Source: Atherix ibis (lineage: Eukaryota; Arthropoda; Insecta; Diptera; Athericidae). Taken from it: a stretch of 64,000 nt of DNA. The position numbers and the translations under genes were made by a program. The DNA lies in contig OY282605.1 of NCBI GenBank assembly GCA_958298945.1, positions 30,110,811-30,174,810 on the forward strand. The letters run 5' to 3'. Of this stretch, positions 9,630 through 21,784 are shown one piece after another; within the stretch, counting starts at the first letter, position 1, and each line of letters begins with the position of its first letter. The notes under the pieces are model-generated. The model did not search any database, was not told the origin of the DNA, and worked only from the letters and a program-made list of their open reading frames with translations.

Positions 9630-12059
9630 AATTTTATTACCGTGAAGAGATCGACAGCTTTCTAAGCCGTTTCCATATCAGGAACATGTTGTTTTCCGGT
9701 ATCAGGGGCCTAACAGCCTACTAACATACTTATATGCGTCTTATCTTTCCGATAGAAATCCGTCTAGATTCTTTTTCTTTATTTCGTACAAACCTCGCCT
9801 TGCACCATCGCCTTACTCCAACTTCTCCGGTGATATACCATAGTCTCTGTTGCTCATCTGCGAGAATTTCGGTCGGTATAATTCCGGCCATACCATAAAG
9901 AGCCTCGTTTTATATCGTCCAAAATGCACGGGCTATCCACAGTGCCCTTCTACGGTATAAAGAGAAAACTCTACGTATAAAGGTTGCTCTATATAGCCCA
10001 TCGTTTCTAATCAGTGTAGTATGGAAAAGGATTGACCTTACCACAGTCGCCAACAGGGTTCTTCTACTCTGTATGGATCCTCCAAGTTTCGGCATAAGAT
10101 ACCATCACCTGACTACGGGCGTCAAAAGGGTTCTCCTACCCAGCCTGGGTCCCCTAAGGTTCGGCATAAGATACCATCGTCTGATCAAGGTCGCCAACAG
10201 GGTTTGCCTACTCTGTATGGGTGCACCAAGGTTCGGCATAAGACACCATCGTTTGACGATGGTCGCCAAGAGGGTTCTTCTACTCTGCTTGGATCTTTTA
10301 AGGTTCGGCATAAGACAGTATCACCTGATCATGGTCGCCAACAAGATTTTCATACTCTGTATGTGTCTCCTAATGTTCGGCATAAGATACCATCATCTGA
10401 CCACAGTCGGTATCAGGGTTCTCCTACTCTGTATGGGTCCCCTAAGATTCGACATAAGACACCATCACTTGAACACGGTCGCCAACAAGATTCACCTACT
10501 CTGTATGGGTCCTCCAAAGTTCGGCATAAGACACCATCATCTGATCACGATCGCCAACAGTGTTCTCCTATTCTATATGGGTTCCATAAGGTTCGACATA
10601 ATATACCATCATCTGACCACGGTCGCCAAGAGGGTTCTTCTACCCAGCTTGGATGCCCTAAGCTTACGCATAAAACACCATCACCTAACCACGTCGCCAA
10701 CAGGGTTCTCCTACCCAGCCTCGGTCCCCTAAGCTTTGGCATAAGATACCATCGTCTGATCAAGGTCGCCAACAGGGTTTGCCTACTCTGTATGGGTCCA
10801 CCAAGGTTCGGCATAAGACACCATCGCTTGACCATGGTCGCCAAGAGGGTTCTTCTACTCTGCTTGGATCTTTTAAGGTTCGGCATAAGACAACATCACC
10901 TGATCATGGCCGCCAACAAGATTCTCCTACTCTGTATGTGTCTCCTAATGTTTGGCATACGACACAATCATCTGACGATAGTCGACAAAATGGTTCTCCT
11001 ACTCTGCCTGGGTCTTCTAAGGTTCGGCATAAGACAACAGCACTTGAACACGGTTATCAACAGGGTTCCCCTACTCTGTATGGGTTCCGCAAAGTTCGGC
11101 ATAAGACACCATGAAATGACCACGGTCGCCAACAGGATTCTCCTACTCTGCATGGGTTGCCCAAGGTTCGGCATAAGATACCATGATCTGACCTCGGTAG
11201 GGTTTTCCTATTAATAAGGTTTGCCAGTAGAGTTTTCCTACTCTGTATGGGTCCCCCAAGGTTTGGCATAAGACACCATCAGTTGACCACGGTCGCCAAC
11301 ATGGTTCTTCTACTCTGCTTGGCTCCTATAAGGTTCGTTATAAAAATGATCCATCATTCTTCTAACTGTCTTCCCTACCACGTATTATGGGTGTTCCAAT
11401 ATCGCCAGGCTTGCGTCAATTATCACGCTCAGGTGCCCGTGATAAGCACTGCAACCTTTCAACTACACATTGACTCTTTATATTCCACTAATTTTGCCAC
11501 TACGACCACAGTAACATCAGCAAATTCGATGATTATTATATTTTCTGGGATATGTAGCTTGGGAATACCGTCATACATCACATTCCATAACAGAGGACTG
11601 CAGGCCGAGCCCCGTGAGACCCCCTAGCCCGCGTTATTCTGTATGACTTTTCGCTTCTCGTCATATACAGAATAGTTCTCAGGTAGTCTGCTATTACTCT
11701 AAAATATCAAGAATACAGTCCCACCTCGCCCAATTGAAGACTCTTTTCACTTTTGGGGTTATGACAGTGCAGTAATTTATGGAACCTGTTCTCCTCCTCT
11801 TACCATCGATGGTCTTTACTCGCAGTAGTAACGACGAAATAGTAAGCATCTAAAGTGAGCATCTCCGCCCTTTGGTGAATTCCACCAATTGGACGGTAGG
11901 ATAAAGGGTCCTCAGGTGATTCCATTCCCTTTGAAAGTAGCACAAGGCGTTGCCTCTTCAAAAGTTGTGTAAAAGTTTCCTCGCTCAGACAAGTATTAAA
12001 AATATCCGAGAATAAATTTGGTTGCGCTGTAATAGCCGCTTTAAGCGCAACGGAGGGTA
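9630..12059 (-). mobile_element. R1-type LINE, decayed, with internal tandem expansion
   Basis: Read on the minus strand from 12059: IPSVALKAAITAQPNLFSDI, then QRLVLLSKGMESPEDPLSYRP (RT N-terminal blocks), VSRGSACSPLLWNVMYDG (the QG.SPLLW box), and FADVTVVVVAK where FADD would be expected (second catalytic Asp replaced by Val). Then IDASLAILEHP and VGKTVRRM (about 11400). The 72-bp array follows at exactly the point where R1 proteins read LMPNxGGPxQSRRxLLATVV. After the array the frame continues VRSILFHTTLIRNDGLYRAT, RRVFSLYRRRALWIA, then IAGIIPTEILADE-like, and ends with an RRLIPD-like motif near 9690. Several stops and frame changes are present. The order matches R1 ORF2 from RT to the region after it; the endonuclease and gag parts are missing. 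Confidence 0.8.
10034..11350 (-). repeat. 72-bp tandem array derived from R1 LINE coding sequence
   Basis: About 17 units start at 10087, 10159, 10231 and so on every 72 bp to 10663, then 10734 (one unit is 71 bp), 10806 and on to 11166; a unit with an insertion and a last one near 11259 follow. Partial units lie at both ends. Read on the minus strand each unit encodes 24 residues, best form MPNLGGPIQSRRTLLATVV plus about five residues (RRWCL-like). The same peptide occurs in-frame at both junctions with the R1 LINE, so the array is an in-situ expansion of the LINE's own sequence. Units differ by several substitutions and many carry stops. The long plus-strand frame through the array (VRHKTPSSDHGRQQGSPTL units) is its antisense. 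Confidence 0.9.
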
Positions 12060-13029
12060 TGTATTCTTGTTATCATATAATAGGTACTATCGCAATTGTT
12101 TTAATGCTCATGATTATATCAAACAGGGACTTAACCATCACAACAAATAATGGTCGCATACTTAAAACAGATGCAATTATTTAGTTTTAATTATCATTGA
12201 ATTATTTAATAGACAATTTATTATCTTTGCAGTTAATTTAAACCATAAAAACGGTGATACTTTATTCATTCCTTAATTTTTTTTAATTGCAAGAAATTAA
12301 AAAATAATTGAACTAAAAAAAAATCAATTTATACCATTTAAAATTGAATTTTTTAAAAGAAGTCATTAGTGTAATTAGTTTATCTTCTGGACTATTCAAA
12401 TATTTAAGTGACTGTACTACAATATTTAAGCATTCTCCTAGAAAGTATAGACTAATGAAGAATAATTGAGTTCTTATTAAGACTTTTGAGATTTTTTTTT
12501 TGTATTTAGAATTTTTAATTACAGCGGGAGAATTTTTTATAAATATTATTTGTTCTCTTTTGAATCGGTAAATTAATTAAATATTTAATCTATTTAAACA
12601 GGTTTGAGAAAATTAAATAAAACACACAAAATTCCGAATAATATCAAAAATAAATTAACATCATCTAAATTAAATATTTATTCTTTAACATTTTTAAAAA
12701 ATATTTTCTATAGTGAACATTTAATTATGGTGATTTATTTAATTATAGTTAAAGTTATTTATCATATAAATTATTTAAGTTAATTTTAAAAAAAAAATTG
12801 TGTCTAAATATATTTTTAATTTTTATAAAATTAATTTAAAGGCAAAATTCAATAATAACGTATCCAAAATAAAAGATTATCCAATTTGCGTTTTCGATAG
12901 TACAGTTTTGTTAAGTACATTTTAGATGTGAATTTTTATTTAGTTAATTTTTTTTAATAATGCATATATATTGCCATTATGTATTTAATACAAAATTATA
13001 CCAATAGTTTACTAAAAAATATTCTTTTT
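12060..13029. other. AT-rich stretch, nothing recognised
   Basis: Very AT-rich; no frame, no repeat with clear structure. Confidence 0.5.
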
Positions 13030-14700
13030 GTAGGACTCACTTCTTCTGAGCTAATCTTTGAAAACCTATTTTCATATATTTCGCTGTGTAAATACGGGCT
13101 ACTCTTGCCGAATATTGATTTTTAAATGCTTTAAATTTAGAAAATTATCTAAGTTAATATAATCTTTTGCATAGTTTTATATAAAATATTCCATAGGCGT
13201 CAAATCGCATGACTTTTGTAGGCCAATTAAAATTACTAAATCTCGAAATTACCTATTTTAGGAACTTTTTCTACAATCCAAAATTTGTATTAATTTTCAT
13301 ATTGTGTGGCTTGTGGTGCTATTTTTAAAAAAAAACCAATATGTTCCTATTATATATAAGTTCAGAGTATGAAAAATTAGTTAGAATTAACGGAAACAGT
13401 CACTTCTTCTTCAGTTTCAAAGAAATATAGACCGAAAATAACTTAAAACCAAAAATACAGTCATTTTTTCGAATATAATAGTTCCTACATAGTAACTTAT
13501 AGATTTTAGGATCATATACGAGGTCTGTTCAAAAAGTATCGTGATTTTAAGTATATTCGATTTTAGATTTTTTTATGGTGTTATGTTGGTACTCATGTCT
13601 CTCACTTATGCCGACAAGTTCGGCCATTTTGAATGTTCAGTTCATTTTTGACAGCTGTTTTGCTTGCACGTGTTTTGGCTCGTCTTCGATTTTTGCTCAA
13701 TTTCGACCAAAAACAGCATCGCATTAACATTGCTAAGGAGCTGTTGGACTCTGTTTGCGACGACCAAAATTTGCCCCAGAGGGCCATAACTAGTGACAAA
13801 TCAGGGGTTTATAGTTATGACGTGGAAACCAAAGCTCAATCATCCCAATGGAAGCTGCCGCACGAGCCAAGACCGAAAAAAGCGCGCCAACTTCGGTCAA
13901 ATGTGAAGGTTTTGCTAACAGTTTTCTTCGATTGCAGGGACGTGGTGCATCATGAGTTCTTGCCACAGGGTAGAACGGTCAATAAGGAATATTACCTGCA
14001 AGTTATACGCAAGTTGCGTGAAGCAATCCGCCAGAAACGCCCGCATTTGTGAAATAACAAAAATTGGCTTTTGCACCATGATAACGCCCCTGCTCACGGA
14101 TTATCATCAGTTACAATAAACTAATAATGCCGCAGCTACCGTATTCCCCCGATCTGGCTCCCTGTGACTTTTACTTGTTCCCGAAACTGAAGAGCCCCAT
14201 GAAAGGACGACGCTACGTACGATTGAGGAGATAAAGACGGCATCGAAGAAGGAGCTGAACAAGATCACAAAAAATGATTTTTTGAAGTGCTTCGAGGATT
14301 GGAAAAAACGTTGGCACAAGTGTATAATATCTGGTGAGGATTACTTTAAAGGGGACAAAATAGATATTCATAAATAAATAAATAGTTTTTGAAAAAACAC
14401 AAAATTTGCGATACTTTTTGTAGTATACTATAATTTTTCCTATTGGAATATTCGCCAAATAAGAAATGAGAAATAAGCCTCATTGCTGAAGAAAATTTGC
14501 TCCATTAAATCACCATCCAAATCCAGTTGTTCCAGTATCTTTTGCACATTTTTTAGCAAATAAAATATATATTTTTATATGGCAAATTTAATTCTAAACA
14601 AATGTTATCTTATGTTTTATATATTTTAAACAACTTTCATATGATAGAACTCTACTTTCTGAAAGTACAAAATGAATAATCCAACTTTTTATTCAATAAT
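13030..14700 (-). pseudogene. IS630/Tc1-mariner-like transposase remnant, split by a mariner
   Basis: The minus strand, read from 14560, gives IFFSNEAYFS (first catalytic box, usually SDEAHF; Asp replaced by Asn). After the inserted mariner (13517-14425) it continues GLYFFETEEEVTVSVN (about 13400), an ATSHT-like stretch, then EKVPKIGNFEI and NWPTKVMRFDA (about 13210), where the family reads NWPPRSCDLTPLDYF. A C-terminal HSEIYEN-like piece lies near 13080. Frames change repeatedly. A motif near 14610-14680 also occurs beside the copies at 42.9 and 60.0 kb and may be near an end of this family. Confidence 0.55.
13517..14425 (+). mobile_element. short mariner copy 1, N-terminal DNA-binding region deleted
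   Basis: The left end is TA followed by CGAGGTCTGTTCAAAAAGTA. The right end still shows the inverted AAAAAGTATCGC-type sequence but its last bases are lost. The transposase frame (about 13633-14052) reads LLNFDQKQHRINIAKELLDS, ITSDKSGVYSYD (Asp 1), KAQSSQWKLPHEPRPKKARQ, FFDCRDVVHHEF, KLREAIRQKRPHL. Other frames then give WLLHHDNAPAH (Asp 2) and PYSPDLAPCDFYLF (Asp 3). The roughly 130 residues before DQKQHR that normally bind the terminal repeats are absent. The same junction is found in the copies at 55.8 and 60.4 kb. It is inserted in an IS630-like remnant. Confidence 0.85.
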
Positions 14701-16059
14701 ATAAAAATCTTCTGAACATTTTCATTACTTTAAAAAAAAACCAAGTAAAAACATAAAAAATAATGATTTCGTTTATAATTTTAAAAATAATTTACTAAAA
14801 TTAGTTTTTTACTTTTGTTTAAGTGATATTTTTGTATAAAATAGATTTTTTTGTTTTTTTGATAACTTTTATTTCCTATTTTTTTTTTAACTTTAAAAAC
14901 CAAAATAATTCTTACTTATTGGATAAAAAGCAGAACACCGCACAGATTATTTGTATACGAAATGAAATAGAAATTATTTATAGCATAGATTTTCATTTTG
15001 TGTTGAGTAGCAAAAACAGCATTTTCACATTGAATTTTCAAATCAATTTTTCAACATCAATAACACACCAGCCCCCCAAAAACTAGAACAAAATAAAATA
15101 TTCGCGAATAACAATGTTTTCGTACAGGAGGCACACACTACGATCAGCTATAAAATTTCACTCTGTATATGCATGTGGATCCATTCACATATTCTATAAT
15201 ATTTGTTTATAGCTACGGTTGTTGTGTGTAAATATACACTCAATTATAATGGCAGGATGGATGCCAAGTTTCTTAAAATATTTCCCATTCATGTTAATAA
15301 TGGTGATGGTGAATTTTATTAAAATTTAATTTTATTATTTTCTAGCAAAATTTATATCCTGCTGTTATTATAAATATTTTTACAATAAAAATTAATACCA
15401 GTATGCTGGAATAATTTTATTCAATAGACACTAATAAAATTTTGAATATAAAAAAAAAGGAAACAAATTTGTTAAATATTACATATTGTTTTTAGGATGA
15501 ACATTTTTGCTGAGATTCTTTTCACTTTTGTCTATTAATATTCTATATACAATATATTATTAGAAAAAATAGAAATGAATAAATAATATTTTATAATTTT
15601 TAATTAATTTACAAATACTAACATTGCACGACAACTGTTTGAGGTTACCTGAATTTATTGGTAACATTATTTATTCAATTTTTTTTGTAAATTTTGGTAA
15701 TTTTAAATATTTTCTACAATAAGAATTTTTATAATTAATTTTCATTCTAAGAATGGATATTTAAATAAGGGATAACTATTCACAACATCCAAAGAGAATT
15801 GCTTAGTGAAAGGAAGAATGTTTATATACATCGTAGAATTATCAATACAAATCGAAAAGGAAATGAATTTTTTTCCATTCATATTATTTTATGAGCGTAG
15901 TGTTTACGTGTATCTATAGTGCAAATAATTTAGTAATGCTTAAAAATTCTATAATTGTGAGTAAATTATGGCAAATATTTTTGATAAATATTGTAGTTTA
16001 ATTATTATTTCAAAATAATATTGTTCAAATGGTTTCCGCAGATTCGTTTCCAGAAGAAG
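14701..16059. other. AT-rich stretch, nothing recognised
   Basis: A frame at 14823-15086 is rich in Phe, Asn and Ile, as expected by chance in AT-rich DNA. No supported feature. Confidence 0.5.
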
Positions 16060-16830
16060 ATCGGTAAGGTCCAATTTTAGATTACCCGTCCCCATAAATC
16101 GCGCTGAATCTTATCGATAGATTCAATGTAGCTGTTTGGTTAAATGGTACAGATAATTAATTTAATATAACCTTATCAAAAAAGTCTAAGGATGTTAAAT
16201 CACATGATCTTGGCGGTCAGTTGATATCATCATGTTTCGAAATAACACAATGTGAAAGCTTCGACTGCAATAAATCAGCATCCTGTTGGACGCAAATTTC
16301 GTGATTTTTTTTGGGTCCAACAGAAGACGTCCGTTATAAGCCATAGCTTCCTATTGGACCCAAATTTTGCCAAAAATCTATATCTTCTAATTAAGGAGGA
16401 AAAAAATCTGTTATAATCGCACATCGATTTTACCACCAGACCAAAGTCCACAATAGACGGAAGCATTTCTGGATTCAACCAAAAGCTCTTGCTTTTTTGT
16501 CGTGGAACCAAAAATTTTGCTTGTTTACGTATCTATTAATTCAAAAATTAATAAAAAGAAAATTACTTTTTTTTAAACAATTTTGCGATATTTTCTAACT
16601 TTTCAATAGGTTTTATCGCTGAAGATGATTTTATCAACAAACCTGGGATCCGTTTCCAACCGACGCTTCGCATACTCTTGTGGCCTTAGTTCTTTGGTTA
16701 ATTGAATTTTGTATATTTTCCTTAAAATTCGCCAATTTTCAGTCTCAGAATAGCCCAATTCTTATGGACGACTAGGAAGTATGAGGTTATGTCACGTCTG
16801 TCAAAGAGAGATAAAATGTTTATGATAAAT
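16060..16830 (-). pseudogene. IS630/Tc1-mariner-like transposase remnant
   Basis: The minus strand reads LRKIYKIQLTKELRPQEYAK, then RRLETDPRFVDKIIFSDKTY (16780-16620), the N-terminal part up to the first catalytic box with its Asp intact. Further on, VISKHDDIN*PPRSCDLTS, then LDFFDK (about 16230-16160), is the third-Asp region; the Trp of NWPPRS is a stop. The second-Asp region between them is scrambled. This is the best-preserved example of the WPPRSCDL signature in the window. No ends were identified. Confidence 0.65.
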
Positions 16831-19800
16831 TTTTAGTATCTCGACACGTTGTTGAAATGCAAATTTCATTACAATTAAATGGTAATTATAGAAAAAAAAA
16901 TAAACTTTAAAAAAAATAGCATTCCTATTTGAAATGAAAAAGTAATAGGCTATTAAAAATAGAGCATACATAATGAAAAGTCACCTAGTTTCGTGTTTCT
17001 GGTAATTCTTAAAAGCATAGAGCCAATGTACATGCATTCTATTCACGTACGTGCAATTCACGCACAATTTAAAGTGCGCATTATTCACGCAAAAAAATTG
17101 TTTGTCGATAATATATCTTCAAAAATTATCTGTTTTTATATTAAAAATTAAAGAATGAAATTTTTTTTTTTGCTTTTTTTATTAAGAAAAAAAAAAGTCA
17201 TAATAAATAAAAATTATCTTTCATTTAAAAACAAAAAAAAATGTTTAATGAATCTTAAAAATATGAACTAATTTTTATAAATATCTTTCAGGAATAATTT
17301 TGAAAATTTTTGTTTTTATATATATTCGCTAAAAAAAAAATAATAGATTTTCTCATAAATTTTATTTATATGATAAACTAATATTATTTCAAAAATATTA
17401 TTTTCCAAATTTTTTTTTTCAAAGTTCTTTTCTTTAAAATGTGAAATTACATATAATAAGGTGGGGAAAAAAAATTTCTGAATAATTTCTAATATAAAAA
17501 TCCAAATTATATGCAAGAAAAGAAAAACTTCAATTATGGAAAATATTTTCTATACACTATTAAAAACAAATCATTTCTTATTAGATACGTATACTTGTAT
17601 GTGTATAGAACAGTGCGTACTATAAAAGTTTAGATACTTTCAAAAATAATAGGTCGACAGTTCTACAAGCCTCGGCTGTGCATTTACAACCTGTCTCATT
17701 ATCGTTTACATATCCTATATTATTCATAAGGGCATGCCCATTATTCAGAATTTGTCCATTTCTGTTCATTTTTTCCCTATTATATAATACCACTTTGCAT
17801 CTAGCTTGTATCTATCTATGTATCTATCTACTTATCTATGCAGCTTATATTTCTTATTTTACAAGGATCATATCATTTTTGGGTGATTGTTTTTTTCTTG
17901 TTTTTTTTTTGGTTCTGTATATAATATTTGTGTACAAACTAAGTTCATATTTTACGTTAATAGAGCTAAACAAGGGAGAAACTACTTTAGAAATATACAT
18001 TTACGTATATATGTTTAAAAAAAAATGCTGCCACTTTATATCATTAATATATTCAGGAAAATAGCAAAATACATGCAAATATTTTCGATTCACATGAATG
18101 TGCATTTCACTCTAAGTCCTCTGTATATATTGTATATTTATGTAAAAAATGTCATGTAGATAATATATATAATGATTGTATATGTTAGACAAAATCTTTT
18201 CGTTAAGTTACGTTATATCTATGATTAGCATAGAAAAAAATTACATAAACGAACTAACTAGAGATAGAGTCGCGCTTATTTGAATTGTATAATATTTCAA
18301 GAGGGCTTTTCAAAAAATTACCTGACGAGCATGAATAAAAAGTTATCCTTGAATGGTGATGAAGAGGCAAGTCAAGAGAACGATAACAACATATATAGAA
18401 GAAAAAAAAGATGCGAAGAGGAACCACAGAACCAACAGAGCTGCTGTAGAAGAGGACGGAGAAGAGGTATTAGCTTTGTAAAAGCTTTCTTACATTTCAC
18501 TCTGTGAATGAGATTTTTACATTTTCTCTATGCCAGACTAATTTGAAATGAAAATTCCACCTACCTCTTCTATTTCCCGGTCAGCTTCGTCTATCCAAAA
18601 TTATTTAAATATTCACGCATACTATCATATTTAGTGAAAGTCCTTTTTTTCGACGTTAGGAATTTTTACTGCACCAAACCAGGAATCGCTTACTGATAAT
18701 AAACAGAATCTTCTCTCATCTAGAAAACTGTACGGCACCCAACAATACTTGAATACGCGCAACGCCACCCCCGATTTACTTTCAACAGCAGCATTTTCTC
18801 TCGTATTTCACATTTCAGTACAATGTTTAAAACATTCTATATAAAATAACATTGAAGATATTAGCCATGACCATTCTTTCCATTCCATTCATTTCCGTTC
18901 ATACCTACTACAAGTTTGAGTATATAAATTTTTTTTTCATATAAATATTTTTTTGTTGTTGCATAGCGCGTATCTTCCTTCTATAAAAGGTGAAGGTAGG
19001 CATGTAAAAATTCTATGAAAGCTTGTTTTAGTTAATTTAATCCAAATACCGTCATTTGCTGGTTCTTTATATTCTGTACAAATGGTATGTATGTATAATA
19101 ACAATTTTCATAATTTACGTACTTTTTAGTGCAATTTGATTTGCAGACGACTCTAATTCAGCTCATTTAACTTCATTCAGCTGCCGTTTATCCAATTTAG
19201 TATAGTAAGTAACCGCTTTGTATGGTTGAAAAGTCTAATAAGTCTATGAACCTGTAAGCTTATAGAATCTAAATATACGTTTTATAAATCTTAATACGGT
19301 AGCATATATATATGTTGATTCTGTTTAGCTTTGTGGCTTTAGTTGTGGATATAAAATCCTTCGATATTTGCTTGGTTTTGATTCTGATGCGATTTTTTTT
19401 TAAACTTTTCTATCAACGACCTGCTTTATGCTGAAAATTTAATACCATGTACTTAATTCAATTTAGAATTTAGATAACATAAAACAACGGACGATAGCGC
19501 TAAAAATTTCCCATTGAGCGTTTAACACAATATTTGCGAAATTTGCCAATTAACAGAATTTGCCGATTTTCAACACGAACGTAAATTTAAATAAGGACGT
19601 TTACGTTGTCTGAACTAGTACAGGTACGATTACAGCAGGTGTACTCGATGCTTGGGCTAGAAAACTGAAAAGACCCTAACAAAAGTGTTGGTAAATTACC
19701 ATCTATATTTTGTATTTATTTTCTAATTTTTTTATTATTAGACTTTCTTTTAGATATTAGAGATATTTAAATTTGATTTAATATGACGTGAATTTCTTTT

Positions 19801-20312
19801 TTGAATTGGTTTGGTAATTTTTGCTTTAATATAATTGGTAATTTTTCAACAACAAAAAAATCTGATCAATGGAAAACTCTTGGTGAATATTATAATTTTT
19901 AACTATGATTTATTTTAGTAGATATAAGTGTATTTTTCAATAAAATACTTTATTTTTATATATAAACTAGGATTATTTTAAAATATATGAATTTATAAAT
20001 CAATAATTATATTAAGGTAATGGGTAAAATGCATTACATTTTATACTATTTACTTTTTTTTATTTCTTATCCTTTAAGGTTTTGTCATGTTTCATAGTCA
20101 CTATAAAATATAGAAGAAAAAAACAATTTTTGGCATAGGTTAATATGTAAAATATTTTATAAACCTATTAAAAATTTAATTATTTATAGTTAATTTGTCA
20201 TTCTTTTTATTTTAATTTAATTTTATAGCTGCCTGCTGTTTTGATCGGACGCACTTAGATCAAATTTAGGTCCATTGCGATACCACAAAGAAATAAATAG
20301 GGAGTTACTAAC
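16831..20312. other. long stretch without a supported gene
   Basis: Mostly AT-rich. Near 18340-18500 a plus-strand frame reads MNKKLSLNGDEEASQENDNN, then a basic, Cys- and Arg-rich stretch, with a GTATTA donor-like site after GAAGAG. It could be a small exon but is too short and low-complexity to call. The stretches 18540-19100 and 19440-19690 are less AT-rich, and I recognise nothing in them. Confidence 0.4.
17808..17840 (+). repeat. imperfect TATC microsatellite
   Basis: Interrupted TATC/TATG tetranucleotide run. Confidence 0.8.
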
Positions 20313-20366
20313 TAGTAACTTAGTACCTTGTGCTAACGACTATTAGCACAAGGTACTAAGTTACTA
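20313..20366. repeat. perfect 24-bp inverted repeat with 6-base loop
   Basis: The left arm (20313-20336) contains TTAGTACCTTGTGCTAA and the right arm (20343-20366) is its exact complement; the loop is CGACTA. It lies at the upstream edge of the ACCATAAAAATT satellite. Confidence 0.9.
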
Positions 20367-21780
20367 TAAAATACCATAAAAATTGAGGAAATTAGGAACT
20401 TTTATTTTTAATATGGAGTTACCACGAAAAAAGGAGAAAATGTTATTTTTTTAATATAGAACCACCATAAAAAATAAATAAATTTTATATACTTAGTTAC
20501 TATAAAAATTAAGACAATTTTGAATATATTGTAGAATTACTATAAATATATAATATTATTCAATAGTTATCATAAAAATGTAGAAAATTTTAGAAATGAA
20601 TTTTTTTTTGAATAATTACCATTAAAATTATAGAAAATATTGGATACTGCCTCCATAAAAATTTAGAAAACTTACGTGCTATTTCCATAAAAGTAAAGGA
20701 CTTTTTTCGAATACTGAGTTACCATAAAAGTCGAAGAAAATATATGTACTATTACCATAAAAATTTCAGGACTTCCCATAAAAATAGAGAAAATGTACAT
20801 GCTTCGGTCACAAAAATTGAGGATCCTTATTATAAGTTTAAAGTAACCATAAAAATTGAGAAATTTATGAACCTTTATTTTTAATGCGGAGTTACCATAA
20901 AAAAGGAGAAAATATTTATTTTTGAATATAGTACTACCATAAAAATTACATTAATTTTATAGCAGCTAAGTATGTTAAGAAAATTTTGGGTACGCAATTT
21001 TTGAATACAGAGTTACCATAAATATATAATAATATTCAATAATTATCATAAAAATTAAGAAAATTTTAGGAATAAAATTTATTTGAATAATTACCATACA
21101 AATTTTAGAAAGTATAAATACTGCCGCCATATACATTTAGAAAACTTACGTGCTATTTCCATAAAAGTAAAGGACTTTTTTCGAATACTGAGTTACCATA
21201 AAAGTCGGAGAAAATATATGTACTGTTACCAAAAAATTGGGGACTATATTTTAAATGTGAAGTAACCATAAAAATTGTAGAAAATTTAAGTACGGTTACC
21301 ATAAAATTTTTGTTTAATGAGGAGTCACCGTAAATATTAGAGAAATTTTATGCAATTAGTTAAGATAATTTTAGGACTTACCATAAAAAAAGAGAAAATG
21401 TACATACTTCCGCCACAAAAATTAAGGACCTTTATTATGAATTTAAAGTAACCATAAAAATTGTAGAAAATTGAAATAGAGTTACCATGGTAATTGTTGA
21501 TATTTTGGTTAATCATATGTTAACAAAAATTTAGAGCAATTTTCTGAATTTAGATGCTATAAAAATGAAGGAAATTACAGAAATGAAATTTATCAAATAC
21601 GAAAATACCATGAAATAAGAAAACCATAAAAATTAGATCAGTTGTAAGTACTAAGTTACCATAAAAATTTAGAAAATTTGAGGAACCTTTGTTTTAATGC
21701 AGAGTTACTATAATAATTGTAGAAAAATTTCGTTTTGTTATGCATACAAAATTACCATAAAAAATTTGAGCAAATTTTAG
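20367..21780 (+). repeat. degenerate satellite, core GAGTTACCATAAAAATT
   Basis: About 1.4 kb of loosely spaced units of roughly 40-50 bp built on (G)TTACCATAAAAATT, then AGAAAATTT and a variable tail. A longer block recurs at high similarity: a segment ending near 20760 (with CTTACGTGCTATTTCC, AAGGACTTTTTTCGAATA) and again from about 21100 to 21240, offset about 474 bp. Frames in it have no known counterpart. Confidence 0.8.
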
Positions 21781-21784
21781 GAAA

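Noticed and set aside
10204..11214. A 336-codon plus-strand frame made of VRHKTPSSDHGRQQGSPTL repeats, looking like a repetitive structural protein.
   Set aside because: It is the antisense of the 72-bp array. The minus-strand reading joins R1 LINE sequence on both sides, which explains the region better.
14213..14458. 81-codon minus-strand frame with a near-copy at 60453-60650 on the plus strand, which looked like a conserved small protein.
   Set aside because: Both are antisense shadows of the same 3' part of the short mariner; similarity comes from the transposon.
18280..18507. 75-codon frame with acidic then Cys/Arg-rich sequence.
   Set aside because: Too short and low-complexity, with no recognisable domain; mentioned only within the gap entry.
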